Made by a program: the position numbers and the translations under genes. A stretch of 7,381 nucleotides of DNA from Chitinophagaceae bacterium (GTDB lineage Bacteria > Bacteroidota > Bacteroidia > Chitinophagales > Chitinophagaceae): positions 1 to 7,381 of the forward strand of contig JALOMC010000206.1 in the NCBI GenBank assembly GCA_025455665.1, in the 5' to 3' direction. Below are positions 1 to 6,818 of the stretch, one piece after another (positions within the stretch are counted from its first letter, which is position 1; every line of letters begins with the position of its first letter). The notes beneath the pieces were generated by a model, which made no database searches, was not told the DNA's origin, and worked only from the letters and a program-made list of their open reading frames with translations.

Positions 1-1
1 A

Positions 2-658
2 CCCTCGCCACAGCAGCGCAATGTGGTGTTGCACCCCGAATTTGTGGGCGGACGCTACATGCTATACACCCGGCCACAAGATGGCTTTATAGATGCCGGT
101 AGCGGTGGCGGCATTGGGTATGGCTTTGCCGATAGCATGGAAAACGCCATCGTAAATGAAGAATTCATTCTGGATCAGCGACGTTATCATACCATCTCAG
201 AATTGAAAAACGGACTAGGCCCTGCCCCGCTGAAAACTCCCTACGGCTGGCTTCACCTGGCACATGGTGTACGCAACACGGCAGCCGGGCTTCGCTATGT
301 ACTGTACTTGTTCATGACGGATCTGGCTGACCCAGGCCAGGTGATACACAAACCAGCTGGTTATTTTATGGCTCCCGAAGGTGCCGAACGTACCGGCGAT
401 GTATCGAACGTATTATTCAGCAATGGCTGGATAGCAGACGAAGACGGACGAGTATTCATTTACTACGCCTCCAGCGATACTCGTATGCATGTAGCCATTA
501 GTAGCATCGATAAGTTGTGCGACTATGTGATGCATACGCCAGCCGATGGCCTCCGGTCAGCCGCATCGGTGCAAAACATTTTGCAATTGATTGAAAAAAA
601 CGAACAACGACATACCAAAGCAAGCAGCCCTATAGATGTTGTGCTGATGGATAAATAA
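2..658 (+). CDS. GH130 4-O-beta-D-mannosyl-D-glucose phosphorylase, C-terminal part (5' end outside window)
   Basis: Cytoplasmic inverting phosphorylase that splits beta-1,4-mannosyl-glucose with phosphate into mannose 1-phosphate and glucose. The reading frame is open from base 2, giving 218 residues. The GTG at 23 lies inside the conserved RNVVLHPEF block, so it is not the start; roughly 140-175 N-terminal residues, including the expected catalytic Asp, lie upstream of the window. Visible GH130 hallmarks, in order, are RNVVLHPEF, YTRPQDGF, a GSGGGIG loop, LKTPYGWLHLAHG, APEG and GDVSNVLFSNG, followed by a DTRMHVA strand. From memory of the Bacteroides fragilis enzyme, the Arg-Asn of the first block and the Lys and a His of the LKT..HLAHG block contact phosphate. 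This pattern fits subfamily GH130_1 better than the mannooligosaccharide phosphorylases of GH130_2. The epimerase gene that makes its substrate starts 7 bases downstream. The end is TAA at 656-658. The family call is firm; substrate rests on subfamily resemblance and context. Confidence 0.93.
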   Translation, partial: PSPQQRNVVLHPEFVGGRYMLYTRPQDGFIDAGSGGGIGYGFADSMENAIVNEEFILDQRRYHTISELKNGLGPAPLKTPYGWLHLAHGVRNTAAGLRYVLYLFMTDLADPGQVIHKPAGYFMAPEGAERTGDVSNVLFSNGWIADEDGRVFIYYASSDTRMHVAISSIDKLCDYVMHTPADGLRSAASVQNILQLIEKNEQRHTKASSPIDVVLMDK

Positions 659-665
659 TCAATCG

Positions 666-1877
666 ATGATGGCATCCGCCGCGAATAACAACGCCAGTAC
701 GCTGGCGCCTGCCCTGCAGCAGCAGCTGGAAACCATGCTGCACTTTTGGCAACACCTGATGCCCGACCCCGTGCATGGAGGCTTTTGGGGCGCTATGAAC
801 AATGACCTGCAGGTAATACCCCAGGCCAGTAAAGGATGCGTACTACATGCCCGCATCCTGTGGACTTTTTCATCGGCTGCACAGCAACTGGCAAATAGCA
901 GCTACACCGATTGTGCAGATGATTGTTATCGTTTTTTTCAGCACTTTTTTGATCCGGAGCATGGCGGAGTATACTGGAGCCTTCGGTACAATGGCAGCCC
1001 ACTCGATACCAAAAAACAGGTGTATGCGCAAGCCTTTGCCATATATGGTCTGGCGGCCTACTACCAGCTGCGCCAACAGCCGGCCGTGCTTCAGCAGGCA
1101 GTTCACCTCTACCAACTGCTGGAAACACACAGTCTGGATAAAACAGCCGGCGGCTACTTTGAGGCTTTTAGTCGCCAGTGGGGCGAGCTGCCCGACCTGC
1201 GCCTGAGCGAAAAAGACGCCAATGAAAAGAAAACGATGAATACCCACCTGCACGTACTGGAAGCTTACACAGCCTTGTACCGGGTGTGGCCGCATCAGCA
1301 GTTGCTACAAAGCCTGCTACACCTGCTGCAAATGTTTCAAACCCACATCCTGACAAACCAATACAGCATGGGGCTCTTCTTCGACGAACACTGGCAGCGC
1401 AAAGACCAGCAGGTGTCGTTTGGGCACAACATAGAAGCCTCCTGGCTGCTGCAAGAAGCAGCAGAAGCAACGGGCGATGAAGCCTGGATAACATGGAGCC
1501 GTGAGCTGGCTGTGGCCATGGCCCGCCAGGCCATAGCAGGCATCGACAGCGATGGTGGCATGTGGCACGAAATGAATGCTGCCACCGGCCACTGGCAAAA
1601 AGAAAAGCACTGGTGGCCGCAGGCAGAAGCCATGGTAGGCTACTACAATGCCTGGCAAAACAGCGGTGATGCCGCACTATTACAGCAATCGCTGCGTAGC
1701 TGGCAATTTGTGCAGCGGTATCTGCTGGATAGCCGCACCGGTGAATGGTTTTGGGGCATTGACGCCAACTACCAGCGCCTGCCAAACGAAGACTTTGCGG
1801 GCTTTTGGAAATGCCCCTACCATAATGGGCGAGCCTATCTCGAATTATTAAAACGCATGGCTGCAAACAACGAATGA
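666..1877 (+). CDS. AGE-family cellobiose/mannobiose 2-epimerase
   Basis: Cytoplasmic enzyme that epimerises the reducing-end sugar of a beta-1,4-disaccharide at C2; here probably mannobiose to mannosyl-glucose. The 403 residues match the usual length of cellobiose 2-epimerases and there is no signal peptide. The (alpha/alpha)6-barrel signatures are all present: HARILWTF (residues 61-68), NTHLHVLEAY (192-201, with H194 and H196), GHNIEASWLL (253-262, H254 and E257), KHWWPQAEAM (314-323, W316/W317) and WKCPYHNGR (381-389, H386). The His in the second, third and fifth blocks correspond to the catalytic histidines of characterised epimerases such as the Rhodothermus marinus one, so the site looks complete. 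ATG at 666 is followed by a second ATG at 669; either could be the start, and no Shine-Dalgarno is seen. N-acylglucosamine 2-epimerase or mannose isomerase are relatives, but the block pattern and the upstream GH130 gene favour the disaccharide epimerase. Confidence 0.92.
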   Translation: MMASAANNNASTLAPALQQQLETMLHFWQHLMPDPVHGGFWGAMNNDLQVIPQASKGCVLHARILWTFSSAAQQLANSSYTDCADDCYRFFQHFFDPEHGGVYWSLRYNGSPLDTKKQVYAQAFAIYGLAAYYQLRQQPAVLQQAVHLYQLLETHSLDKTAGGYFEAFSRQWGELPDLRLSEKDANEKKTMNTHLHVLEAYTALYRVWPHQQLLQSLLHLLQMFQTHILTNQYSMGLFFDEHWQRKDQQVSFGHNIEASWLLQEAAEATGDEAWITWSRELAVAMARQAIAGIDSDGGMWHEMNAATGHWQKEKHWWPQAEAMVGYYNAWQNSGDAALLQQSLRSWQFVQRYLLDSRTGEWFWGIDANYQRLPNEDFAGFWKCPYHNGRAYLELLKRMAANNE

Positions 1878-1884
1878 ACTACCT

Positions 1885-4578
1885 ATGAAGACTCGCATTT
1901 TAAAAGCATGGTTGCTATGCCTGGTACCGGGTGCATTGCTGGCGCAAGCCCCCGTGATTCAGAGTATTAGCCCCAACGCCGGCACCGTGGGCATCTACCA
2001 AAAGCTAGAGCTGACCATTGACCTCACAGCTTCTTTTACCAATCCATACGACTACGATGATATTGTAGTGCGTGCCAGCTTTACTGCCCCCAGCGGCAAG
2101 GTGGATCAGATAGAAGGCTTTTACTACAGCAGCTATACCCTGAATACCAATACCGGCAACCTGACGCCTACCGGACAAAACAGTTTTCGTATACGCTATG
2201 CGCCGGCCGAAACCGGCACGTACAGCTATACCGTAACGGCGACGAATATACAAGGCAGCACTACCAGCAATGTCAGCCAGTTTACTGCTACTGGCAGCAC
2301 AGATAAAGGCTTTGTACGAAAAGGTCTGTCCAACTATTTACAGCACGACAATGGCGACCAATACATCATGATTGGACAAAACCTGGCGTGGCAGCAAAAC
2401 AACAAGTACCTCAACTTTAAAAACTGGACCGATAAACTGGCCGCCAACAAAGCCAACTTTATCAGGCTATGGCAGTGCTACTGGGGACTGGGCATTGAAT
2501 GGACCGGCAGCATCTATGGTGGCCTGAAACAATACAACCAGATCAATTCATTTTACACCGATCAGCTGTTAGACGAATGCGCCGCTAAAGACATCTACAT
2601 GATGCTGTGCATCAACCACCACGGCATGGTAAGCACCAGTGTAAACCCAGAATGGAGCACCAGCCCCTACAACAGTGCGAATGGAGGCCCCTGCAACAAT
2701 ACCTGGGATTATTTTACCAACAACACCGCCAAAGCGCTGCACAAAAACCGTCTACGCTATATAGTAGCACGTTGGGGCTATTCCAAAAATATCATGAGTT
2801 GGGAGCTGTTTAACGAGGTGGAATGGACAGACCAATACAACAGCTACAAGACCCAGGTAAAAGACTGGCATGCTGAAATGGCTGCGTACCTCAAATCAAA
2901 AGACCCTTTTAAGCACCTGGTAACCACCAGCTTTGCACACGACTACAATGATGCAGCCACCTGGAACCTGCCCGATATCGACTTTACCCAAACACACTAC
3001 TACAATGGCTCTCCCAATTTTGAAACAGTGCTGACCGGTGGTGTGCAACAATATCTGATCAGCTACAGCAAGCCCACCTATACCGGCGAGTTTGGCATCA
3101 ACGCTTCGCAAAGCAGCCTTGCCAGCCTCGATCCTACTGGCATTCACATACACAATGCTGTGTGGGCCACACTGTTTAGCGGTGGCATGGGTGCCGGCAG
3201 CAGTTGGTGGTGGGATAGCTACATTGAACCCCAAAACCTGTACACCCACTATCGGGGCGCTGCCAATGTAGCTGCGGCCATACCACTGGCGGCCCAACGC
3301 TATTCGCCTACCACCGGTACCGTAGCCGGGGCTGGCGGCGGCGATGCAGTCATATCGCCCGGCTCGGGGTGGGGCCGCTCACCGGCCAATAGCTTCAGTA
3401 TAGATGCAAGCGGCACCATGACACCGGCGGCCAATAATCTTGGCGAGTACATCTATGGCAGCCAATGCAAATCAGCCGAAAAAAATTCGCCCACTTTCAA
3501 TGTAACCTCACCGGCCGGCAGCCAGTTGCGCATTCGTGTCACCGATGTTTCTTCTTTTTGCAATGCACAGCGCCTGAGCGTACGGGTAAATGGCAACGAA
3601 CTGCTGAACACAGCTGTAGCAGCCAACACCACGTACACCGTCAACCTGCCCGCTGGCAACAATGCCATTTTAGTAGACAATGCAGGTGGCGACTGGTTTC
3701 GCGTCAGCTCATACACTTTTACTGGCATGGGCAGCGCCCTGCATACCTATTTGCTAAAAAGTGCCGATAACAAGCGGGCTGCCGGCTGGATACACAACAA
3801 AAAATACAACTGGACCGATGCCGGCCCAAGCGGAAGCATTCCACCAGCAGTAAATGGCGCCAGCATCAGCCTGGCCAATATGGCCAATGGCACCTACGAT
3901 ATCAAATGGTACGAATGCACCAATGGCACGGTAGCCAGCACCACTGTTGTATCTGCTACCAACGGCACCTTACAATTCACCATCCCTTCGCTTGCCTGGG
4001 ACCTTGCATTTACGGCCACCGAACAATCGGTACTACCGCTGCGCCTGCTATCATTCAAAGGGTTGGCTCAGGCACAGCAGCACTTGCTGTATATCGATAT
4101 TGCCGATGATAGCCACGTAGCATCGGTGCAGGTAGAACGTAGCGCCAATGCTACACTGTTTGAAAAAATAGGTGTGCTGACTGCTGGCCCAAACGGATTC
4201 AAAGGCAAGCACCAATTTGCCGATAAAGCGCCGCTGCCTGCCCAATCATTCTACCGGCTAAAAACAACCGACCGCGATGGCAGTGTGAGCTACTCCCAAG
4301 TCATCAGTCTGCTGCGGGCCGGCCAACTGTCAATCCAATTATTTCCTAACCCGGTACAGCATACCCTGCAGCTGGCCCTGGCCGCCCCACAAGGGCAATA
4401 CCAGCTGCGCATTTTGAACCAGCAGGGACAGCCCGTAAAGCAGGTGCCTTGCCAGCTGATGCCGATAGCTACGCCGTGGCAGGTAGGAGTAAAAGAGCTG
4501 GTGGCAGGTAGCTTTTACTGCCAGCTATTGAATGCCGATGGAAAAATCATAGCTTCGAAAACATTCATTAAAGAGTAA
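1885..4578 (+). CDS. Secreted multidomain GH5-like glycosidase with DUF5060-like N-terminus and T9SS sorting domain
   Basis: Exported clan GH-A glycoside hydrolase of 897 residues, presumably acting on mannan or a related beta-glycan at the cell surface or outside the cell. Residues 1-20 form a Sec signal peptide (cleavage likely before Q21). Residues about 22-135 are a beta-sandwich resembling DUF5060. About 140-470 form a TIM barrel with NFIRLW (191-196), acid/base E311 in SWELFNE, HYY (371-373), nucleophile E402 in YTGEFG and a WWWD at 441-444. About 481-615 look like an added carbohydrate-binding beta-sandwich. About 616-712 resemble the C-terminal 'putative collagen-binding' domain often found behind such barrels (W635, then GTYDIKWYE and a PSLAWDLAF strand). 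About 716-810 resemble the FnIII-like module with an ERS and a YYRL-like strand that often precedes sorting tails. About 813-897 are a T9SS type A sorting domain (LFPNPV, then LVAGSFYCQLL). Starts 7 bases after the epimerase stop. The fold and catalytic pair are read from sequence; the GH5 subfamily and substrate are inferred. Confidence 0.82.
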   Translation: MKTRILKAWLLCLVPGALLAQAPVIQSISPNAGTVGIYQKLELTIDLTASFTNPYDYDDIVVRASFTAPSGKVDQIEGFYYSSYTLNTNTGNLTPTGQNSFRIRYAPAETGTYSYTVTATNIQGSTTSNVSQFTATGSTDKGFVRKGLSNYLQHDNGDQYIMIGQNLAWQQNNKYLNFKNWTDKLAANKANFIRLWQCYWGLGIEWTGSIYGGLKQYNQINSFYTDQLLDECAAKDIYMMLCINHHGMVSTSVNPEWSTSPYNSANGGPCNNTWDYFTNNTAKALHKNRLRYIVARWGYSKNIMSWELFNEVEWTDQYNSYKTQVKDWHAEMAAYLKSKDPFKHLVTTSFAHDYNDAATWNLPDIDFTQTHYYNGSPNFETVLTGGVQQYLISYSKPTYTGEFGINASQSSLASLDPTGIHIHNAVWATLFSGGMGAGSSWWWDSYIEPQNLYTHYRGAANVAAAIPLAAQRYSPTTGTVAGAGGGDAVISPGSGWGRSPANSFSIDASGTMTPAANNLGEYIYGSQCKSAEKNSPTFNVTSPAGSQLRIRVTDVSSFCNAQRLSVRVNGNELLNTAVAANTTYTVNLPAGNNAILVDNAGGDWFRVSSYTFTGMGSALHTYLLKSADNKRAAGWIHNKKYNWTDAGPSGSIPPAVNGASISLANMANGTYDIKWYECTNGTVASTTVVSATNGTLQFTIPSLAWDLAFTATEQSVLPLRLLSFKGLAQAQQHLLYIDIADDSHVASVQVERSANATLFEKIGVLTAGPNGFKGKHQFADKAPLPAQSFYRLKTTDRDGSVSYSQVISLLRAGQLSIQLFPNPVQHTLQLALAAPQGQYQLRILNQQGQPVKQVPCQLMPIATPWQVGVKELVAGSFYCQLLNADGKIIASKTFIKE

Positions 4579-4600
4579 TCCACCGTTTCATTTTTTGCTC

Positions 4601-5207
4601 ATGCGTTCGTTTTTTTATTTGCTGGCTGCCAGCATCGCCCTGTTGTCATTTCAAAAGCAATCTCCCATGCGTGTCATTTTTTTTGGCGACAGCATTACAC
4701 AAATGGGTGTAGACAAGGGCGGCTACATATGGCAAATGCAGCAATACCTGCAAGACAATAAACTAACCGACCGCTACGAGCTGATAGGTGCCGGCATTGG
4801 CGGCAATAAGGTGTACGATTTGTACCTGCGCCACGAAACTGATGTGCTGGCCAAGCGCCCGAATGTAGTGGTGATATACATTGGGGTAAATGATGTGTGG
4901 CACAAAACCACGCATGGTACCGGCACCGATGCCGACAAGTTTGAAAAATTTTATCGGGCACTCATTGGTAAAATGCAAGCATGGCGACTTGAACCGCTAC
5001 TCAGACATCATCAGAAAACTGGCGGCGGAGTACCAATTGCCATTAGCCGATTTGCGCCAGCTGTGGCAACAGTACAACGACGAAAACAATACCAACAACG
5101 ACGAAAAAGGTATACTCACCACCGACCGTGTGCACCTGAACCAAGCGGGCAACGCCATGGTGGCAAAAGCAATGCTGCAAGTGCTGGGCATTGGCCAGCT
5201 ACAGTAA
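4601..5207 (+). pseudogene. SGNH/GDSL hydrolase (putative acetylmannan esterase) broken by internal deletion and frame loss
   Basis: The 5' half reads in one frame from ATG 4601: a hydrophobic export signal (residues 1 to about 17), block I GDSIT with S31 (nucleophile), block II GAGIGGNKV (63-71), and block III GVND (95-98), up to LIGKMQ near 4978. The 3' half continues in another frame (+1) from GDLNRYSDIIRKL at 4983, through the block V catalytic DRVH near 5127-5138, to TAA at 5205-5207. In intact relatives about 25 residues, holding a strand of the KVVLCTPxVIGE type, sit between these parts. They are missing here, and the missing length must be 2 modulo 3, so the reading frame is lost. Translation from 4601 would run out of frame to 5419, into the next gene. 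Family members deacetylate polysaccharides or oligosaccharides; here acetylated mannan is the likely substrate. TTG at 4595 is a possible earlier start, but ATG 4601 leaves a clean signal peptide. An assembly error rather than real decay is possible. Confidence 0.8.
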
Positions 5208-5315
5208 AACAACGACGCTTCTTCTACGGCATCCATCCACAAGCCTTCCATGCTGCAGGCAGGTCATCTGCTGCCTGTGTGCGGGCTATTTTATGGGTAA
5301 ATACAAGCTGCAGAC
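5208..5315 (+). other. Intergenic gap, only sizeable non-coding stretch in the window
   Basis: The 108 bases between the broken esterase and the mannanase-like gene have no conserved coding sequence. They hold a short inverted repeat at 5256-5277. No convincing Bacteroidota promoter was found: TATTTTAT near 5287-5294 resembles the -7 element TAnnTTTG only in part and lacks a clear TTG at -33. No Shine-Dalgarno precedes the ATG at 5316. Confidence 0.5.
5256..5277 (+). repeat. Short inverted repeat (7-bp stem, 8-base loop)
   Basis: CAGGCAG (5256-5262) pairs perfectly with CTGCCTG (5271-5277) around an 8-base loop; two G-U pairs could extend the stem. No run of T follows, so it does not look like an intrinsic terminator. 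It may be a weak RNA hairpin between the two parts of the operon, or chance. Confidence 0.35.
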
Positions 5316-6812
5316 ATGAAAAAAATACTTCTACCACTCGTACTGCTACTGGCCACCCATACGGTGGCTATAGCACAAAGCACAAAAAGCAATTGGCCCA
5401 TCATCCGCAGGCAAACTGATCAGCTGATGGAAGGCACCCAGGTATTTCGGTTTTTCGGATTGGCGGCACCCAATATCCAGCAAAATGAAAGCCAGCTGCG
5501 GCCAGACTTTTCCAATCGATTTCCGGATGAGTATGAGCTTCGCGACCTGCTCAGTGGCTTGCAGCGCATGGGCAGCCGCGTTACCCGCACCTTCTCATTG
5601 TCGGTGTATTCGCCGGCCGATAGTGGCATGCCGGTATACCTGCCCGCCCGCCGCACTTACAACGAAGCCGCTTTTCGCTGCCTCGATCAAATGCTGGCCC
5701 TGGCACCTTCTTATGATGTCCGTTTCATCATCCCGTTCATCGCCTCCCAGTCTTTTGGCGGCATTCGCGGTGTTGATGAATTTGCAGCTTTGGCGGGCAA
5801 ACCAGCCGGCTCCTTTTGGACCGACGAAGAAGTGAAAGCTGATTTTCGCCATTTTCTTGACTTTTTGCTGCTGCGCAAAAACACGATCTCCGGCCTGCTT
5901 TACAAAGACGATCCGGCCATTTTGTGCTGGCAATTGGGCAACGAATTTGGCAGCTATGCCGGTGATCGCAAACTAAGTTATGCCGAGTGGACACCACACA
6001 TCCAACAATGGTGTACCGAAATGGCTGCCTACATCAAAACAAAAGATCCTAACCACTTGCTGATGGAAGCCGGCGGCACCGACCGCGAAGCGATGTTAGC
6101 TAATCCTCACATCGACATCATCAGCGATCACCTGTACGAATACTGGAACCGCCTGGGCGGACAACCCTGGGAACTGGCACCCATTGCCGCTGCATCGTGG
6201 CAGCAGTGCCGTGGGCGCAAGGTGCTGATGGTAGATGAATTTGGCCTTGGCAGCATCGACAATCTGAGGCAGCTGATGAACACCATCAGCAGCAGTGGAA
6301 TAGCAGGCGGCTTGCTATGGAGCATACGAGGCCACCGCCGCGATGGCGGCTGGTATTATCACAACGAAGGTGGTACACCCATCAACTCGTACCATCCCCC
6401 CGGCTTTGCCAATGGGTATGCATACAATGAGCAGCGTTTGCTGCAATTGCTGCGGCAGCAGGCATACGCCATTCGGCACATGCCGGTACCTGCCATACAG
6501 CCGCCGGCACCGGCACCAGTGCTCATGGCGCATGGCGGCGGCCTTACGTGGCGTGGTTCGGCGGGGGCCGCCTATTATCAGCTGCAGAGAGCCTTGCAGC
6601 CAAAAGGCCCCTGGCTGGTGCTGGCCACCGGCTTGCACGATGCCGTGGTGGCCGATGTGGCTCACTTTGAGCCATCAGCCGCTGCCCGATGGCCACTGGT
6701 ACTTTTTACTGACGAATCGGCAAAGCCCGGCCTCACCTACTACTACCGGCTGAAAGCAGTGAACGAAGCAGGTAGCAGCGAGTGGTCACCCGTTTTTACC
6801 CATCACCAATAA
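5316..6812 (+). CDS. GH5-type endo-beta-1,4-mannanase-like enzyme with C-terminal FnIII-like domain
   Basis: Exported clan GH-A hydrolase of 498 residues, most similar by motif to bacterial GH5 endo-beta-1,4-mannosidases (GH5_7 type), which cut internal mannosidic bonds. Residues 1-20 are a Sec signal peptide ending AIA before Q21; there is no lipobox cysteine. The barrel spans about 28-390: the strand VFRFFGLAAPN (43-53), RTFSL (91-95), YKDDPAILCWQLGNE (196-210) with acid/base E210, DHLYEYW (271-277), LMVDEFG (304-310) with nucleophile E308, and LLWSIRGH (333-340). A proline-rich link (about 392-400) leads to an FnIII-like domain at about 402-498, ending in YYYRLKAVNEAGSSEWSP. Unlike the 897-residue enzyme it has no T9SS tail, so it probably stays in the periplasm or is exported another way. 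It follows a 108-base gap and ends 6 bases before the aldo/keto reductase. Assignment as mannanase rests on motifs plus GH130 and epimerase context; another GH5 activity is possible. Confidence 0.86.
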   Translation: MKKILLPLVLLLATHTVAIAQSTKSNWPIIRRQTDQLMEGTQVFRFFGLAAPNIQQNESQLRPDFSNRFPDEYELRDLLSGLQRMGSRVTRTFSLSVYSPADSGMPVYLPARRTYNEAAFRCLDQMLALAPSYDVRFIIPFIASQSFGGIRGVDEFAALAGKPAGSFWTDEEVKADFRHFLDFLLLRKNTISGLLYKDDPAILCWQLGNEFGSYAGDRKLSYAEWTPHIQQWCTEMAAYIKTKDPNHLLMEAGGTDREAMLANPHIDIISDHLYEYWNRLGGQPWELAPIAAASWQQCRGRKVLMVDEFGLGSIDNLRQLMNTISSSGIAGGLLWSIRGHRRDGGWYYHNEGGTPINSYHPPGFANGYAYNEQRLLQLLRQQAYAIRHMPVPAIQPPAPAPVLMAHGGGLTWRGSAGAAYYQLQRALQPKGPWLVLATGLHDAVVADVAHFEPSAAARWPLVLFTDESAKPGLTYYYRLKAVNEAGSSEWSPVFTHHQ

Positions 6813-6818
6813 GCATGT

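Noticed and set aside
23..25. GTG at 23 as the start of the GH130 gene
   Set aside because: The frame is open upstream to the window edge, and the residues before and after it (RN then VVLHPEF) form one conserved GH130 block.
1168..1866. Long open frame on the minus strand inside the epimerase gene
   Set aside because: It lies wholly antisense to a well-conserved enzyme gene, and its translation is rich in Ala, Arg, Cys and Leu with no recognisable motif; it is a shadow of the codon pattern.
4579..4600. Terminator after the 897-residue gene (T run near 4591-4596)
   Set aside because: There is a T run but no stem before it, and the next gene starts within 22 bases.
4961..4985. Programmed ribosomal frameshift in the esterase at the short A run (4970-4973)
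   Set aside because: A +1 shift there would join the frames but still leave a core strand of about 25 residues missing, and there is no clear slippery heptamer or downstream structure.
5283..5315. Bacteroidota-type promoter before the mannanase-like gene
   Set aside because: The best candidate, TATTTTAT, matches TAnnTTTG only partly and no -33 element is found at proper spacing.
4983..5419. Continuation of the esterase's first frame to 5419 as a real 274-residue protein
   Set aside because: After about 4979 the translation no longer resembles SGNH hydrolases, loses the DxxH block, and overlaps the signal peptide of the next gene; the conserved sequence continues in another frame.
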